From Crocinitomicaceae bacterium (GTDB lineage: Bacteria; Bacteroidota; Bacteroidia; Flavobacteriales_D; Crocinitomicaceae): DNA of 8,191 nt. A program made the translations under genes and the position numbers. The notes beneath the pieces are model-generated. The model was not told the DNA's origin and made no database searches. It saw only the letters and a program-made list of their open reading frames with translations. Location: positions 1-8,191 of the forward strand of contig JABSPC010000286.1 of the NCBI GenBank assembly GCA_013215515.1, in the 5' to 3' direction. Positions 1 to 6,575 of this stretch are shown here, piece by piece. The stretch's first letter is position 1. The number at the start of each line of letters is the position of its first letter.

Positions 1-217
1 GATGATTTCCATCTGCAAGAGCATCCTTCAACTCCATAAACAAGTCCTTATCCATTCCTTTTTGAATGAATATTTTATTGAGAACTCTATCCGACTTAAC
101 AGCTTCAATTACAGATCGAACTCCAAAAATGTAGTCATCCTTAATTGCACGGTATTGTCCTCGCCCACCTTCTCTTCTATCGCCTCTGTCGTTTCTATCG
201 TTGTGTCTTCTTTCCAT
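1..217 (-). CDS. rlmB: 23S rRNA 2'-O-methyltransferase RlmB (TrmH/SpoU family), N-terminal part, runs off the window
   Basis: Reading the minus strand from the ATG at 217, 72 codons stay open to the window edge, so only the N-terminus is present. The first ~20 residues are an Arg/Asp/Gly-rich, probably disordered tail. Then comes YIFGVRSVIEAVKS followed by VLNKIFIQKG and a helix, which is the pattern of the SpoU substrate-binding domain that begins RlmB and related TrmH-family enzymes. Known role: RlmB 2'-O-methylates a 23S rRNA guanosine (G2251 in E. coli) using S-adenosylmethionine, in the cytoplasm. The SAM-binding SPOUT knot lies outside the window, so the exact family member (RlmB or another TrmH-like enzyme) is inferred from the N-terminus alone. 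The start lies two bases after the osmC stop, so the gene is probably cotranscribed and translationally coupled with it. Confidence 0.8.
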   Translation of the reverse strand, partial: MERRHNDRNDRGDRREGGRGQYRAIKDDYIFGVRSVIEAVKSDRVLNKIFIQKGMDKDLFMELKDALADGNH

Positions 218-219
218 AT

Positions 220-624
220 CTAGAACTGGTATTTGAATTCTATTTCCATTAGTGGATCTACTGAATTTGAAACAGGACAGGCTTCACCTGCTTTTCTAAC
301 TCTTTCTTGGGCATTTTCATCCCAACCATTATTTGATAAATCAAGATTTATTTCCAATTTTGAAATTCTTCTTGGATCAACACCCATAAGCTTCGTTATC
401 TCTGCATGTCCATTCTCGAAAGACAAATCATTATTTGCACAGTAGATTCCAATAATGGTTAACACACATGAAGCATAAGAAGTTGCAACAAGATCTGTTG
501 GCGAAAAAGCTTCACCCTTTCCATTATTATCTACAGGTGCATCTGTAAATATTTCTGTTCCCGATTTGAGGTGTGTCGCTTTTGTTCTTAACCCACCTAA
601 ATATTCAACTTTTGACGTTGCCAT
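220..624 (-). CDS. OsmC family protein (peroxiredoxin-like)
   Basis: A 134-residue protein of typical OsmC/Ohr length. Known family role: thiol-dependent reduction of organic hydroperoxides in the cytoplasm through two conserved cysteines. Both are here: C53 in the SYASCVL helix segment after the PTDLVATS motif, and C116 in ACPVSNSV near the C-terminus; C62 is an extra cysteine. The N-terminal strand, the GEAFSPTDL turn and the C-terminal EIEFKYQF strand fit the fold. The frame is open 20 codons further upstream, to an ATG at 684. I chose 624 because the extra residues do not resemble the family and because the upstream ATG falls inside the best promoter match (682-714). The protein is closer to the general OsmC-like (YhfA-type) group than to classical Ohr, so the peroxidase activity is inferred. 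It is first in a probable operon with rlmB. Confidence 0.88.
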   Translation of the reverse strand: MATSKVEYLGGLRTKATHLKSGTEIFTDAPVDNNGKGEAFSPTDLVATSYASCVLTIIGIYCANNDLSFENGHAEITKLMGVDPRRISKLEINLDLSNNGWDENAQERVRKAGEACPVSNSVDPLMEIEFKYQF

Positions 625-649
625 GTTCAGTTCGTTTTCAGTACATTTG
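618..649 (+). promoter_or_regulatory. Candidate lipA promoter, TTG-N21-TACATTTG
   Basis: TTG at 618-620 and TACATTTG at 642-649 match the Bacteroidota consensus (TTG near -33, TAnnTTTG near -7, 17-23 bases apart). Transcription would start near 655 and leave a leader of about 80 bases before the lipA ATG. The site overlaps the 5' end of osmC on the other strand. This is a prediction by motif only. Confidence 0.4.
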
Positions 650-681
650 TAATCTAGTCCAGCATGGTCTAAATAACAGCG

Positions 682-714
682 CAAAAATAGCTTTTATTTA
701 AGGTGCAATTGCAA
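682..714 (-). promoter_or_regulatory. Candidate osmC-rlmB promoter, TTG-N22-TATTTTTG
   Basis: On the minus strand, TATTTTTG (689 down to 682) is an exact TAnnTTTG box. It is preceded by TTG at 714-712 (22-base spacer), with a second TTG at 708-706 (16-base spacer). The start of transcription would be near 675, giving a leader of about 50 bases to the ATG at 624. This supports 624 rather than 684 as the osmC start. Confidence 0.42.
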
Positions 715-734
715 GACATTTTAAAAACTTTGAG

Positions 735-1607
735 ATGAGCGAAATTATCGAAGGAGACGGAAAGGTTAGAATAAAAAAACCAAAGTGGTTGCGTGTAAAG
801 CTTCCGACAGGAGAAAACTATAGAAAAGTCCGCGGTTTGGTTGATGAGCATTAGCTTCATACAATCTGTGAAAGTGGAAATTGTCCTAACATGGGAGAAT
901 GTTGGGGAGAAGGAACTGCTACTTTTATGATCCTAGGAAATATCTGTACTCGTTCTTGCGGTTTTTGTGCTGTTCAAACTGGACGTCCCGATGCCGTCGA
1001 TGAATTTGAACCAGGAAAAGTTGCGCATAGTGTAAAGACTATGGGGATTAAGCACGCTGTTATTACTTCTGTTGACAGAGATGATTTAAAAGATGGTGGA
1101 GCGACTATTTGGGCTCAAACAATTCGCGCAATTAGAAAGCAATCGCCAGGAACAACCTTAGAAACGTTAATTCCTGATTTCGCTGGTAAATGGGGTAACC
1201 TTCAAATAGTAATTGATGAAGCGCCAGAAATAATAAGCCACAACATTGAAACTGTTCGCCGATTGACAAAGGAAGTTAGAATTCAGGCCAAGTACGACCG
1301 AAGTCTTGAAGTTCTATTTCGCTTGAAAAAAGGTGGAATGAAAACCAAATCTGGAATTATGCTAGGATTGGGTGAAACGCATCAAGAAATTATCGAAGCC
1401 TTAGAAGACCTTAGGAGTGTCAATGTAGATGTTGTTACTATTGGCCAATACTTGCAACCAACACCTAAGCACCTTCCAATAGATGAGTTCGTAACACCTG
1501 AGCGATTTTCAGAATACAAAGAACTAGGTCTAAAGATGGGATTCAGGTATGTTGAAAGCGGACCCCTAGTTCGATCTTCTTACAGAGCTGAAAAGCACCT
1601 TTTTTAA
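735..1607 (+). CDS. lipA: Lipoyl synthase LipA, frame interrupted by an in-frame TAG at codon 40 (possible pseudogene)
   Basis: LipA is a cytoplasmic radical-SAM enzyme that inserts two sulfurs into octanoyl groups on E2/H proteins to make lipoyl. From the ATG at 735 the frame reads as a normal LipA of 290 residues: [15 protein letters not shown] (15-29), the auxiliary-cluster motif CX4CX5C (C45, C50, C56), the radical-SAM CX3CX2C (C71, C75, C78), HNIETVRRL and SGIMLGLGE in the barrel, and the C-terminal RSSYRAE (280-286) whose serine binds the auxiliary cluster. Codon 40 (852-854) is TAG within [18 protein letters not shown], where the family usually has lysine (AAG), so one base change explains it. 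Restart at the next in-frame ATG (891, residue 53) would lose C45 and C50 and should be inactive. Everything downstream looks conserved, so sequencing error, a very recent mutation or readthrough are all possible. Confidence 0.85.
852..854 (+). other. In-frame TAG stop inside lipA
   Basis: This is codon 40 of the lipA frame that starts at 735. Identifiable LipA sequence continues in the same frame on both sides, so there is no frameshift. TAG is also the natural stop of the OsmC gene and of the second protease here, which argues against genome-wide reassignment of TAG. Confidence 0.9.
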
Positions 1608-1779
1608 TTGTTAATTCGGAGTTCAAGAACTCATAACTCCAAATTCATAATTTCCAATTAGTAACTTCTATTTCAATAAGGTTCTAACCAATATTAATAT
1701 TACCTCGTTTAAGATTTACACAGTCTTGCCTCCATTCTATATTATTCGTATTTTGTGCGACTGAAACTATTTATATCTT
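1608..1779 (+). other. AT-rich spacer between lipA and the first protease; no terminator recognised
   Basis: The 172-base gap holds a short inverted repeat, GAGTTC-AA-GAACTC (1619-1632), and an overlapping alternative pairing of GGAGTT (1618-1623) with AACTCC (1635-1640). Neither is followed by a T-run, so neither is a convincing terminator. The remainder is AT-rich with repeated words such as AATTC and AACTC. No open frame of interest was seen. Confidence 0.4.
1726..1755 (+). promoter_or_regulatory. Weak candidate promoter of the first metalloprotease
   Basis: TTG (1726-1728), a 20-base spacer and TATTTTG (1749-1755) resemble the Bacteroidota promoter but are one base short of TAnnTTTG. The leader to the ATG at 1780 would be under 20 bases. 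Surrounding bases resemble those around the second protease's candidate promoter (ATTCT...ATTCG...TTTG...TGCGAC), which adds some support. Confidence 0.27.
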
Positions 1780-4014
1780 ATGAAAAAACTTATACTCCTA
1801 TCATTTCTGAGCTTCTTCGCTTCGGGAATTATTTTCGCTCAAGAAACGCAACACAAGTGTGCAACTTTCACTGAATTGCAAAAAGTTCTTGATGCTGACC
1901 CAGAATTAAAAGCACATTACGAGGCTCAAATGCTTTTGCGTAATAGCTATGTTGGCACTACAATGGAAAATGGTAAAACACAAGAGTCCTTCGTGATACC
2001 AGTTGTTTTCCACATTCTTCACGAATACGGAAATGAAAACATTACAGATGCTCAAATTTATGACGCAGTAGAAGTTTTCAATAGAGAGTTCAATGCTGCC
2101 GATGGAGATTCAGTAGATTTAGTGGCGGAATTTCAAAACCTAAATGGAAACTCAAACATTACGTTTAAACTTGCCGCAATAGATCCTTTCGGTAATTGTA
2201 CAAACGGCATTGAGCACATATACTCTCACGAGTCTAGAGTTGGAGATTCATTCTCAAAATTAAACCAATGGAATCGAGCAAAATACATGAACATTTGGGT
2301 AGTTGAAATCGTTGGAACACCTGGAGCCGCTGCTTATGCAACTCTTCCTGCGGGAACAGACGGAAGTGGATTCTGGAGAGATGGAATTTTATCTAACCAT
2401 ACTTATGTAGGTTCTATGGGTACTGCCAGTCCATTTGTAGAATCTGTTATAACACATGAAATTGGACATTATTTAGGTTTACCCCATACTTTCGGTAATT
2501 CTGATTTGATTACTAACGGGCCAACAATCTGTAATGATGATGGAATTTTGGATACTCCTGTAACTAGAGGTCACCAAAGTTGTCCAATGGGAACTTACCC
2601 TGCTGGTTGGATTGATTGCGACACAACTAATGGCGGTGTAGTTGAAGATATACAAAACTATATGGATTACTCATATTGTGATAGACACTTTACTCCTGGA
2701 CAATGTGATTTCATGCATAACACATTAATTGGGATTTCTGGTCAAAGAAATAATCTTTGGACAGATACTACATTAATCGAAACAGGCGTACTTAACTTAA
2801 TGACTCCTCAGGTTCCTGGAGATGAATTAACGGTTCCTTTATGTGCTCCAATTGCTGATTTTTACACTGATAAGAAAACGATCTGCCTAGGAACTATTGT
2901 ATCTTTCTCAGACGAATCTTATAACGCTGTTATTGACAGTAGACTATGGACGTTTGAAGATGGTTCACCGGCTACTTCAACTTCTGCAAACGCAAATGTT
3001 TCATTTGCAACGGGAGGATGGAAAAAAATTACACTAACAGTAACAAATGCTGCTGGAAGTAATACTCGTGAAGACGACCACTACTTATTCGTATCTAATG
3101 GTTATCCAAACACAAACGGTCCAACTTATTTCGATATGGAAGAAACATTTGATGCCGGTGCTGGAACGGATTTCTTCTTAGTTGAAAACCCTGAAAAAAA
3201 CATGGGAGAATTCGGTGTAGTAAATAATTACGGTTATGACGGGTCTAAAGCGTTTAAACTTCAAACGTATTATGACAACTCAAGTGATGATCCATATACT
3301 TCTGGATACTTCTATAACAATCGTTTAGGATTAAGCGTTGATAACTTAATTACTCCTTCAATTAACTTAGCATATACAACAGCGGTAACAGTTTCTTTTA
3401 AATATGCTTATGCGACAAACGCAACTATTTCAGGTGATATCACAGAAGCTTTAAGAGTCTTTTCTACTAAAAATTGTGGAGAAACATGGACTCCAAGAGT
3501 CATATCTGTTGATGGTATAACTGTAGGAAGTACCATTTCTGGAGATAACATTGTGACAGCTGGCTATGCAAGTAACTCTGATTTCGCACCAACAGCGAAT
3601 TCAATGTGGAGAGAAGGTTCATTTACTTATACAACTTCTTCTCAAGACGTTCAGACTAGATTCAAATTTGAATTTACAGCTTCTGATTTAGCGAGTAACT
3701 TGTTTATTGACAACATTAATGTATCAGGAATATTAGGAGTTGAATCTTCAGAAATCATGGATTTGGAATTGATAATTTATCCAAACCCAACAAATGGTAA
3801 AGCGATCAATGTTTCTTACACTGCACAAGATGAGGCAACTCAATTTACGTTGAGAGATGTGAATGGGAAAGTTATCGCTGAGCAAGTAATTGAAACAACA
3901 AATTCATCGGTTTCTCAAAAATTAAATAACACTCAAAACTTAACTTCAGGGTGTTACTTCTTAGAAGTTAAATCCGGAGATTTCGTATCTACTAAAAAAG
4001 TAGTCGTTCTTTAA
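1780..4014 (+). CDS. Secreted M43-family (pappalysin-like) zinc metalloprotease with PKD domain and T9SS type A sorting domain, copy 1
   Basis: A 744-residue secreted endopeptidase, inferred to be extracellular or surface-bound. Domains seen: signal peptide 1-20 (cut near IIFA-QE); propeptide to about 70 with C27 in a KCAT motif that may cap the zinc in the zymogen; metalloprotease domain about 70-345 with HEIGHYLGLPH (H226, E227, H230, H236) and Met-turn NYMDYS (M295); cysteines C251, C268, C280 and C300 resembling the two disulfides of ulilysin-type M43 enzymes, plus extra C309; a PKD domain about 354-438 (LWTFEDGSPATSTS); a beta-sandwich about 440-650 with DNLITPSINL and NCGETW, similar to choice-of-anchor/MAM-like modules; and a T9SS type A domain about 652-744 (YPNPT, CYFLEV, ending TKKVVVL). 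The substrate is unknown. It is a paralogue of the next gene with the same domain order. It is probably monocistronic and ends at a strong terminator. Confidence 0.9.
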   Translation: MKKLILLSFLSFFASGIIFAQETQHKCATFTELQKVLDADPELKAHYEAQMLLRNSYVGTTMENGKTQESFVIPVVFHILHEYGNENITDAQIYDAVEVFNREFNAADGDSVDLVAEFQNLNGNSNITFKLAAIDPFGNCTNGIEHIYSHESRVGDSFSKLNQWNRAKYMNIWVVEIVGTPGAAAYATLPAGTDGSGFWRDGILSNHTYVGSMGTASPFVESVITHEIGHYLGLPHTFGNSDLITNGPTICNDDGILDTPVTRGHQSCPMGTYPAGWIDCDTTNGGVVEDIQNYMDYSYCDRHFTPGQCDFMHNTLIGISGQRNNLWTDTTLIETGVLNLMTPQVPGDELTVPLCAPIADFYTDKKTICLGTIVSFSDESYNAVIDSRLWTFEDGSPATSTSANANVSFATGGWKKITLTVTNAAGSNTREDDHYLFVSNGYPNTNGPTYFDMEETFDAGAGTDFFLVENPEKNMGEFGVVNNYGYDGSKAFKLQTYYDNSSDDPYTSGYFYNNRLGLSVDNLITPSINLAYTTAVTVSFKYAYATNATISGDITEALRVFSTKNCGETWTPRVISVDGITVGSTISGDNIVTAGYASNSDFAPTANSMWREGSFTYTTSSQDVQTRFKFEFTASDLASNLFIDNINVSGILGVESSEIMDLELIIYPNPTNGKAINVSYTAQDEATQFTLRDVNGKVIAEQVIETTNSSVSQKLNNTQNLTSGCYFLEVKSGDFVSTKKVVVL

Positions 4015-4032
4015 CAATCAATAGACTTTTTC

Positions 4033-4066
4033 AAGGCTGTTTCGATATTATCGGAGCAGCCTTTTT
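4033..4066 (+). terminator. Rho-independent terminator after protease copy 1
   Basis: AAGGCTG (4033-4039) pairs with CAGCCTT (4057-4063). The inner TTCGAT/ATCGGA segments extend the stem with a wobble pair, closing on an ATT loop, and a T-run follows (4062-4066). It lies 19 bases after the protease stop codon. Confidence 0.85.
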
Positions 4067-4140
4067 CATTTATAGTTGTTTTTGATCCATACTAAGATTA
4101 TTAGACTTGTATACAAAGTTTAAGTTTTAGGTTTATTCTA

Positions 4141-4171
4141 CTGGATTCTCAATTAAAATTCGCTAAATTTG
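4141..4171 (+). promoter_or_regulatory. Candidate promoter of the second metalloprotease
   Basis: TAAATTTG (4164-4171) is an exact TAnnTTTG box. Twenty bases upstream stands CTG (4141-4143), one mismatch from TTG. The leader would be about 60 bases to the ATG at 4241. A GACGT-TGC-GACGT direct repeat (4172-4184) spans the expected start of transcription; its meaning is unknown. The rest of the 226-base gap after the terminator shows no open frame. Confidence 0.38.
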
Positions 4172-4240
4172 GACGTTGCGACGTGATTATAAGTGAATCA
4201 ATTAGCAACAAATATTGAGTTCAAATATATTTAAGTAGTT

Positions 4241-6451
4241 ATGAAAACAAAAATATTCACATTCCTAGCTGGATCACTTTTCGCATTTAGTGGTATTGCT
4301 CAGCAAGAAGTACCATGTGCTACGGACGAAGCTTTGGAAAGCCTTCACAAACAATTTCCTCAAATAAAAGCTGAATACGAACAAGCTGCATTACTGCGTA
4401 ATAGTCGAACTTTTACTGTCTCTGAAAATGAATCAGCTAAAAAAGATGATACGAGTTATGTAATTCCGGTTGTATTCCACATTTTGCATATGTACGGATC
4501 GGAAAACGTTTCAGATTCTGATATCTATTCATTAATGGAAGAATTGAACGAGGATTATAGCGCAACAAACTCTGGTTTGTCTACCGTTATTCCAATGTTC
4601 GATACAATTGTTGCTGATATGGGAATCGAATTTAGACTAGCAGCTCTTGATCCTTTTGGAAATTGTACAAATGGAATTGAGCACATTTATACGCATGAAT
4701 CTTTTTCAGGTGAATCAAATGTTCATAAGGTTGGACAATGGGACAGATCACACTATTTAAACATTTGGGTTGTAGCTGAGCCAGGTGCAAGTACTCAAGG
4801 AACTCTTTTAGGATACGCTACTTTTCCAGCTGGAACTGACGGTTCAGGTTTCTGGACAGATGGTATTGTATTAAGAGATTATACTACAGGAGATACTGGA
4901 ACATTAACGCATGAAGCTGGTCACTACTTCGGACTACCGCATCCTTTTAATGGAGTAGCTTCTGTTGGTGGTGTTGGCGAATGTGGAGATGATGGGATTA
5001 CTGATACTCCTCCAACACAAGGATCGTTCTCTAATTGTAATCTTAACTTGGTTACTTGTGATACGAGTTTAGTTGGTCTAGATACATTAGCAAATGTTCA
5101 GAACTGGATGGATTACAGTAGCTGTGCTGTTATGTTTACACGAGGTCAACACAATGTTACTAGTAATACATTGATTGGTATTTCTGGTCAAAGAAATGTT
5201 CTTTGGCAAGATACTACGCTAATCGAAACTGGTGTATTGAATATGACTATGCCTCAAACGGCATTAACGGTTCCTTTATGTGCGCCTATTGCGGATTTTC
5301 ATTCTCCTGATCAAACGGTTTGTATTGGTTCTTCAGTTTCATTCCAAGACGCTTCGTACAACGCAGTAATTGATGACCACGCTTGGACGTTCCAAGATGG
5401 TACCCCTGCAACTTCAACTTCATCAAACCCTTCTGTTACTTTTACATCTTCAGGTTGGAAGCAAGTTACATTGACAGTTTCAAATACTGCTGGATCAAAT
5501 ACAAAAGATGAAATTCAATATATTTTTGTCTCGGAGAATTATCCTCAGAACTATGGACCTACGTTATTCGATATGGAGAGTGCTACGAGCCCTGGAAACG
5601 GAACTGGACTATTCGTTGTTCAAAACCCTGAAAATAACCATGGTGAATTCAACGTTGTAAATAACTACGGATACGATGGAACTAAAGCATTCAAATTGAA
5701 TACTTTTAAAGATATCTCACAAGCAGATGACTACACTTCAGAATGGTTCTACAACATGCGTCTAGGTGGTAGCGTTGATAACCTTATTACTCCTTCAATG
5801 GATTTAAGAAACACAACTGCTGTTACTATAACATTCAAATTTGCTTACGCAACTAACGCAGTAGCTTCTGCTGACATAACGGAACAATTAAAAGTATATA
5901 CGACAAGAAATTGTGGCGAAACTTGGACACCTAAAGTAATTGTAATTGATGGGCAAACTGTAGGTAGTACTATTACTGGAGATGACATTGTTTCTGCAGG
6001 GTACGCAAGTAACGCTGACTTTGCTCCAACAACCAACTCAATGTGGAAAGAAGGATCTTTCACATACGTTCCAAATACACAAGATAGATTGACAAGAATC
6101 AAGTTTGAATTTACTGCTTCAGATTTAGCAAGTAACATTTACATTGATAACATTAACGTTTCTGGAATTTTAGGAGTTGTTGATGCGGAACTTATCAATC
6201 TTCAATTATCTGTATTCCCTAACCCTACAAGTGGTGAAGCGATTACTGTTAGCTACAATGCACAAGACAATCCTACTGAGTTTATCCTAAGAGATACTCA
6301 AGGTAAGATCATTGCACAACAAGTTATTGAAGCAACAAACACTACTGTTTCTCAACAATTGAAAAACACACAAAACTTGCCTTCTGCATGCTACTTCTTA
6401 GAAGTTAAAACAGGCGATCACTCTGTAACTAAAAAAGTGATTGTATTGTAG
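4241..6451 (+). CDS. Secreted M43-family (pappalysin-like) zinc metalloprotease with PKD domain and T9SS type A sorting domain, copy 2
   Basis: A 736-residue paralogue of the upstream protease. Domains seen: signal peptide 1-20 (cut near SGIA-QQ); propeptide with C26 in PCAT; protease domain about 73-335 with HEAGHYFGLPH (H224, E225, H228, H234), the calcium/disulfide-type motif CGDDGITDTP, and Met-turn NWMDYS (M290); cysteines C248, C266, C273 and C295; PKD about 348-430 (AWTFQDGTPATSTS); beta-sandwich about 432-642 (DNLITPSMDL, NCGETW); and T9SS type A sorting domain about 644-736 (FPNPT, CYFLEV, TKKVIVL). In the final 93 residues I count 59 identities with copy 1 and no gaps. The copies differ most in the propeptide and in the loops either side of the HEXXH helix, where substrate contacts are expected, so specificity may differ. 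It has its own promoter candidate and terminator, which suggests independent expression. Confidence 0.9.
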   Translation: MKTKIFTFLAGSLFAFSGIAQQEVPCATDEALESLHKQFPQIKAEYEQAALLRNSRTFTVSENESAKKDDTSYVIPVVFHILHMYGSENVSDSDIYSLMEELNEDYSATNSGLSTVIPMFDTIVADMGIEFRLAALDPFGNCTNGIEHIYTHESFSGESNVHKVGQWDRSHYLNIWVVAEPGASTQGTLLGYATFPAGTDGSGFWTDGIVLRDYTTGDTGTLTHEAGHYFGLPHPFNGVASVGGVGECGDDGITDTPPTQGSFSNCNLNLVTCDTSLVGLDTLANVQNWMDYSSCAVMFTRGQHNVTSNTLIGISGQRNVLWQDTTLIETGVLNMTMPQTALTVPLCAPIADFHSPDQTVCIGSSVSFQDASYNAVIDDHAWTFQDGTPATSTSSNPSVTFTSSGWKQVTLTVSNTAGSNTKDEIQYIFVSENYPQNYGPTLFDMESATSPGNGTGLFVVQNPENNHGEFNVVNNYGYDGTKAFKLNTFKDISQADDYTSEWFYNMRLGGSVDNLITPSMDLRNTTAVTITFKFAYATNAVASADITEQLKVYTTRNCGETWTPKVIVIDGQTVGSTITGDDIVSAGYASNADFAPTTNSMWKEGSFTYVPNTQDRLTRIKFEFTASDLASNIYIDNINVSGILGVVDAELINLQLSVFPNPTSGEAITVSYNAQDNPTEFILRDTQGKIIAQQVIEATNTTVSQQLKNTQNLPSACYFLEVKTGDHSVTKKVIVL

Positions 6452-6472
6452 AGCAATTCAATATCTATAAGC

Positions 6473-6513
6473 AAAGAGGCTTTCTCGGTTAAACCAAGGA
6501 AGCCTCTTTTTTT
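6473..6513 (+). terminator. Rho-independent terminator after protease copy 2
   Basis: AAAGAGGCTT (6473-6482) is perfectly complementary to AAGCCTCTTT (6500-6509). A 17-base loop can pair further (GGT/ACC), and a run of seven T follows (6507-6513). It separates the protease from lpd. Confidence 0.9.
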
Positions 6514-6548
6514 ATGCCCAAGTTCCATTTTTAAGATGAAAGAATTAA

Positions 6549-6556
6549 TACATTTG
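6549..6556 (+). promoter_or_regulatory. Candidate -7 box of the lpd promoter, TACATTTG
   Basis: TACATTTG is an exact TAnnTTTG match between the upstream terminator and the lpd ATG at 6576. No clear TTG lies at the right distance upstream (TTC at 6523-6525 is the nearest). The leader would be only about 13 bases. It is the same octamer as in the lipA promoter candidate. Confidence 0.36.
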
Positions 6557-6575
6557 TAGTAAACACTTATTTGAT

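Noticed and set aside
220..684. Longer 154-residue version of the OsmC protein starting at 684
   Set aside because: The first 20 residues do not look like the family, and the ATG lies inside the best minus-strand promoter match; the ATG at 624 gives a normal length.
669..860. Minus-strand 63-residue open frame antisense to the lipA start
   Set aside because: It lies opposite conserved LipA coding sequence and has no family resemblance.
844..930. Short frame starting at ATG 844, overlapping the lipA TAG
   Set aside because: It is in a different frame, about 28 codons long, with no recognisable sequence; it does not restore LipA.
891..1607. LipA as a complete 238-residue protein starting at the ATG at 891
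   Set aside because: This ATG is inside the CX4CX5C cluster motif (residue 53), and recognisable LipA sequence continues upstream in the same frame to 735.
1619..1640. Inverted repeat GAGTTC-AA-GAACTC as a lipA terminator
   Set aside because: The loop is too small and no T-run follows; its AT-rich setting makes chance pairing likely.
5845..6138. Minus-strand 97-residue open frame inside protease copy 2
   Set aside because: It is a shadow of the protease coding frame, with no start context or similarity.
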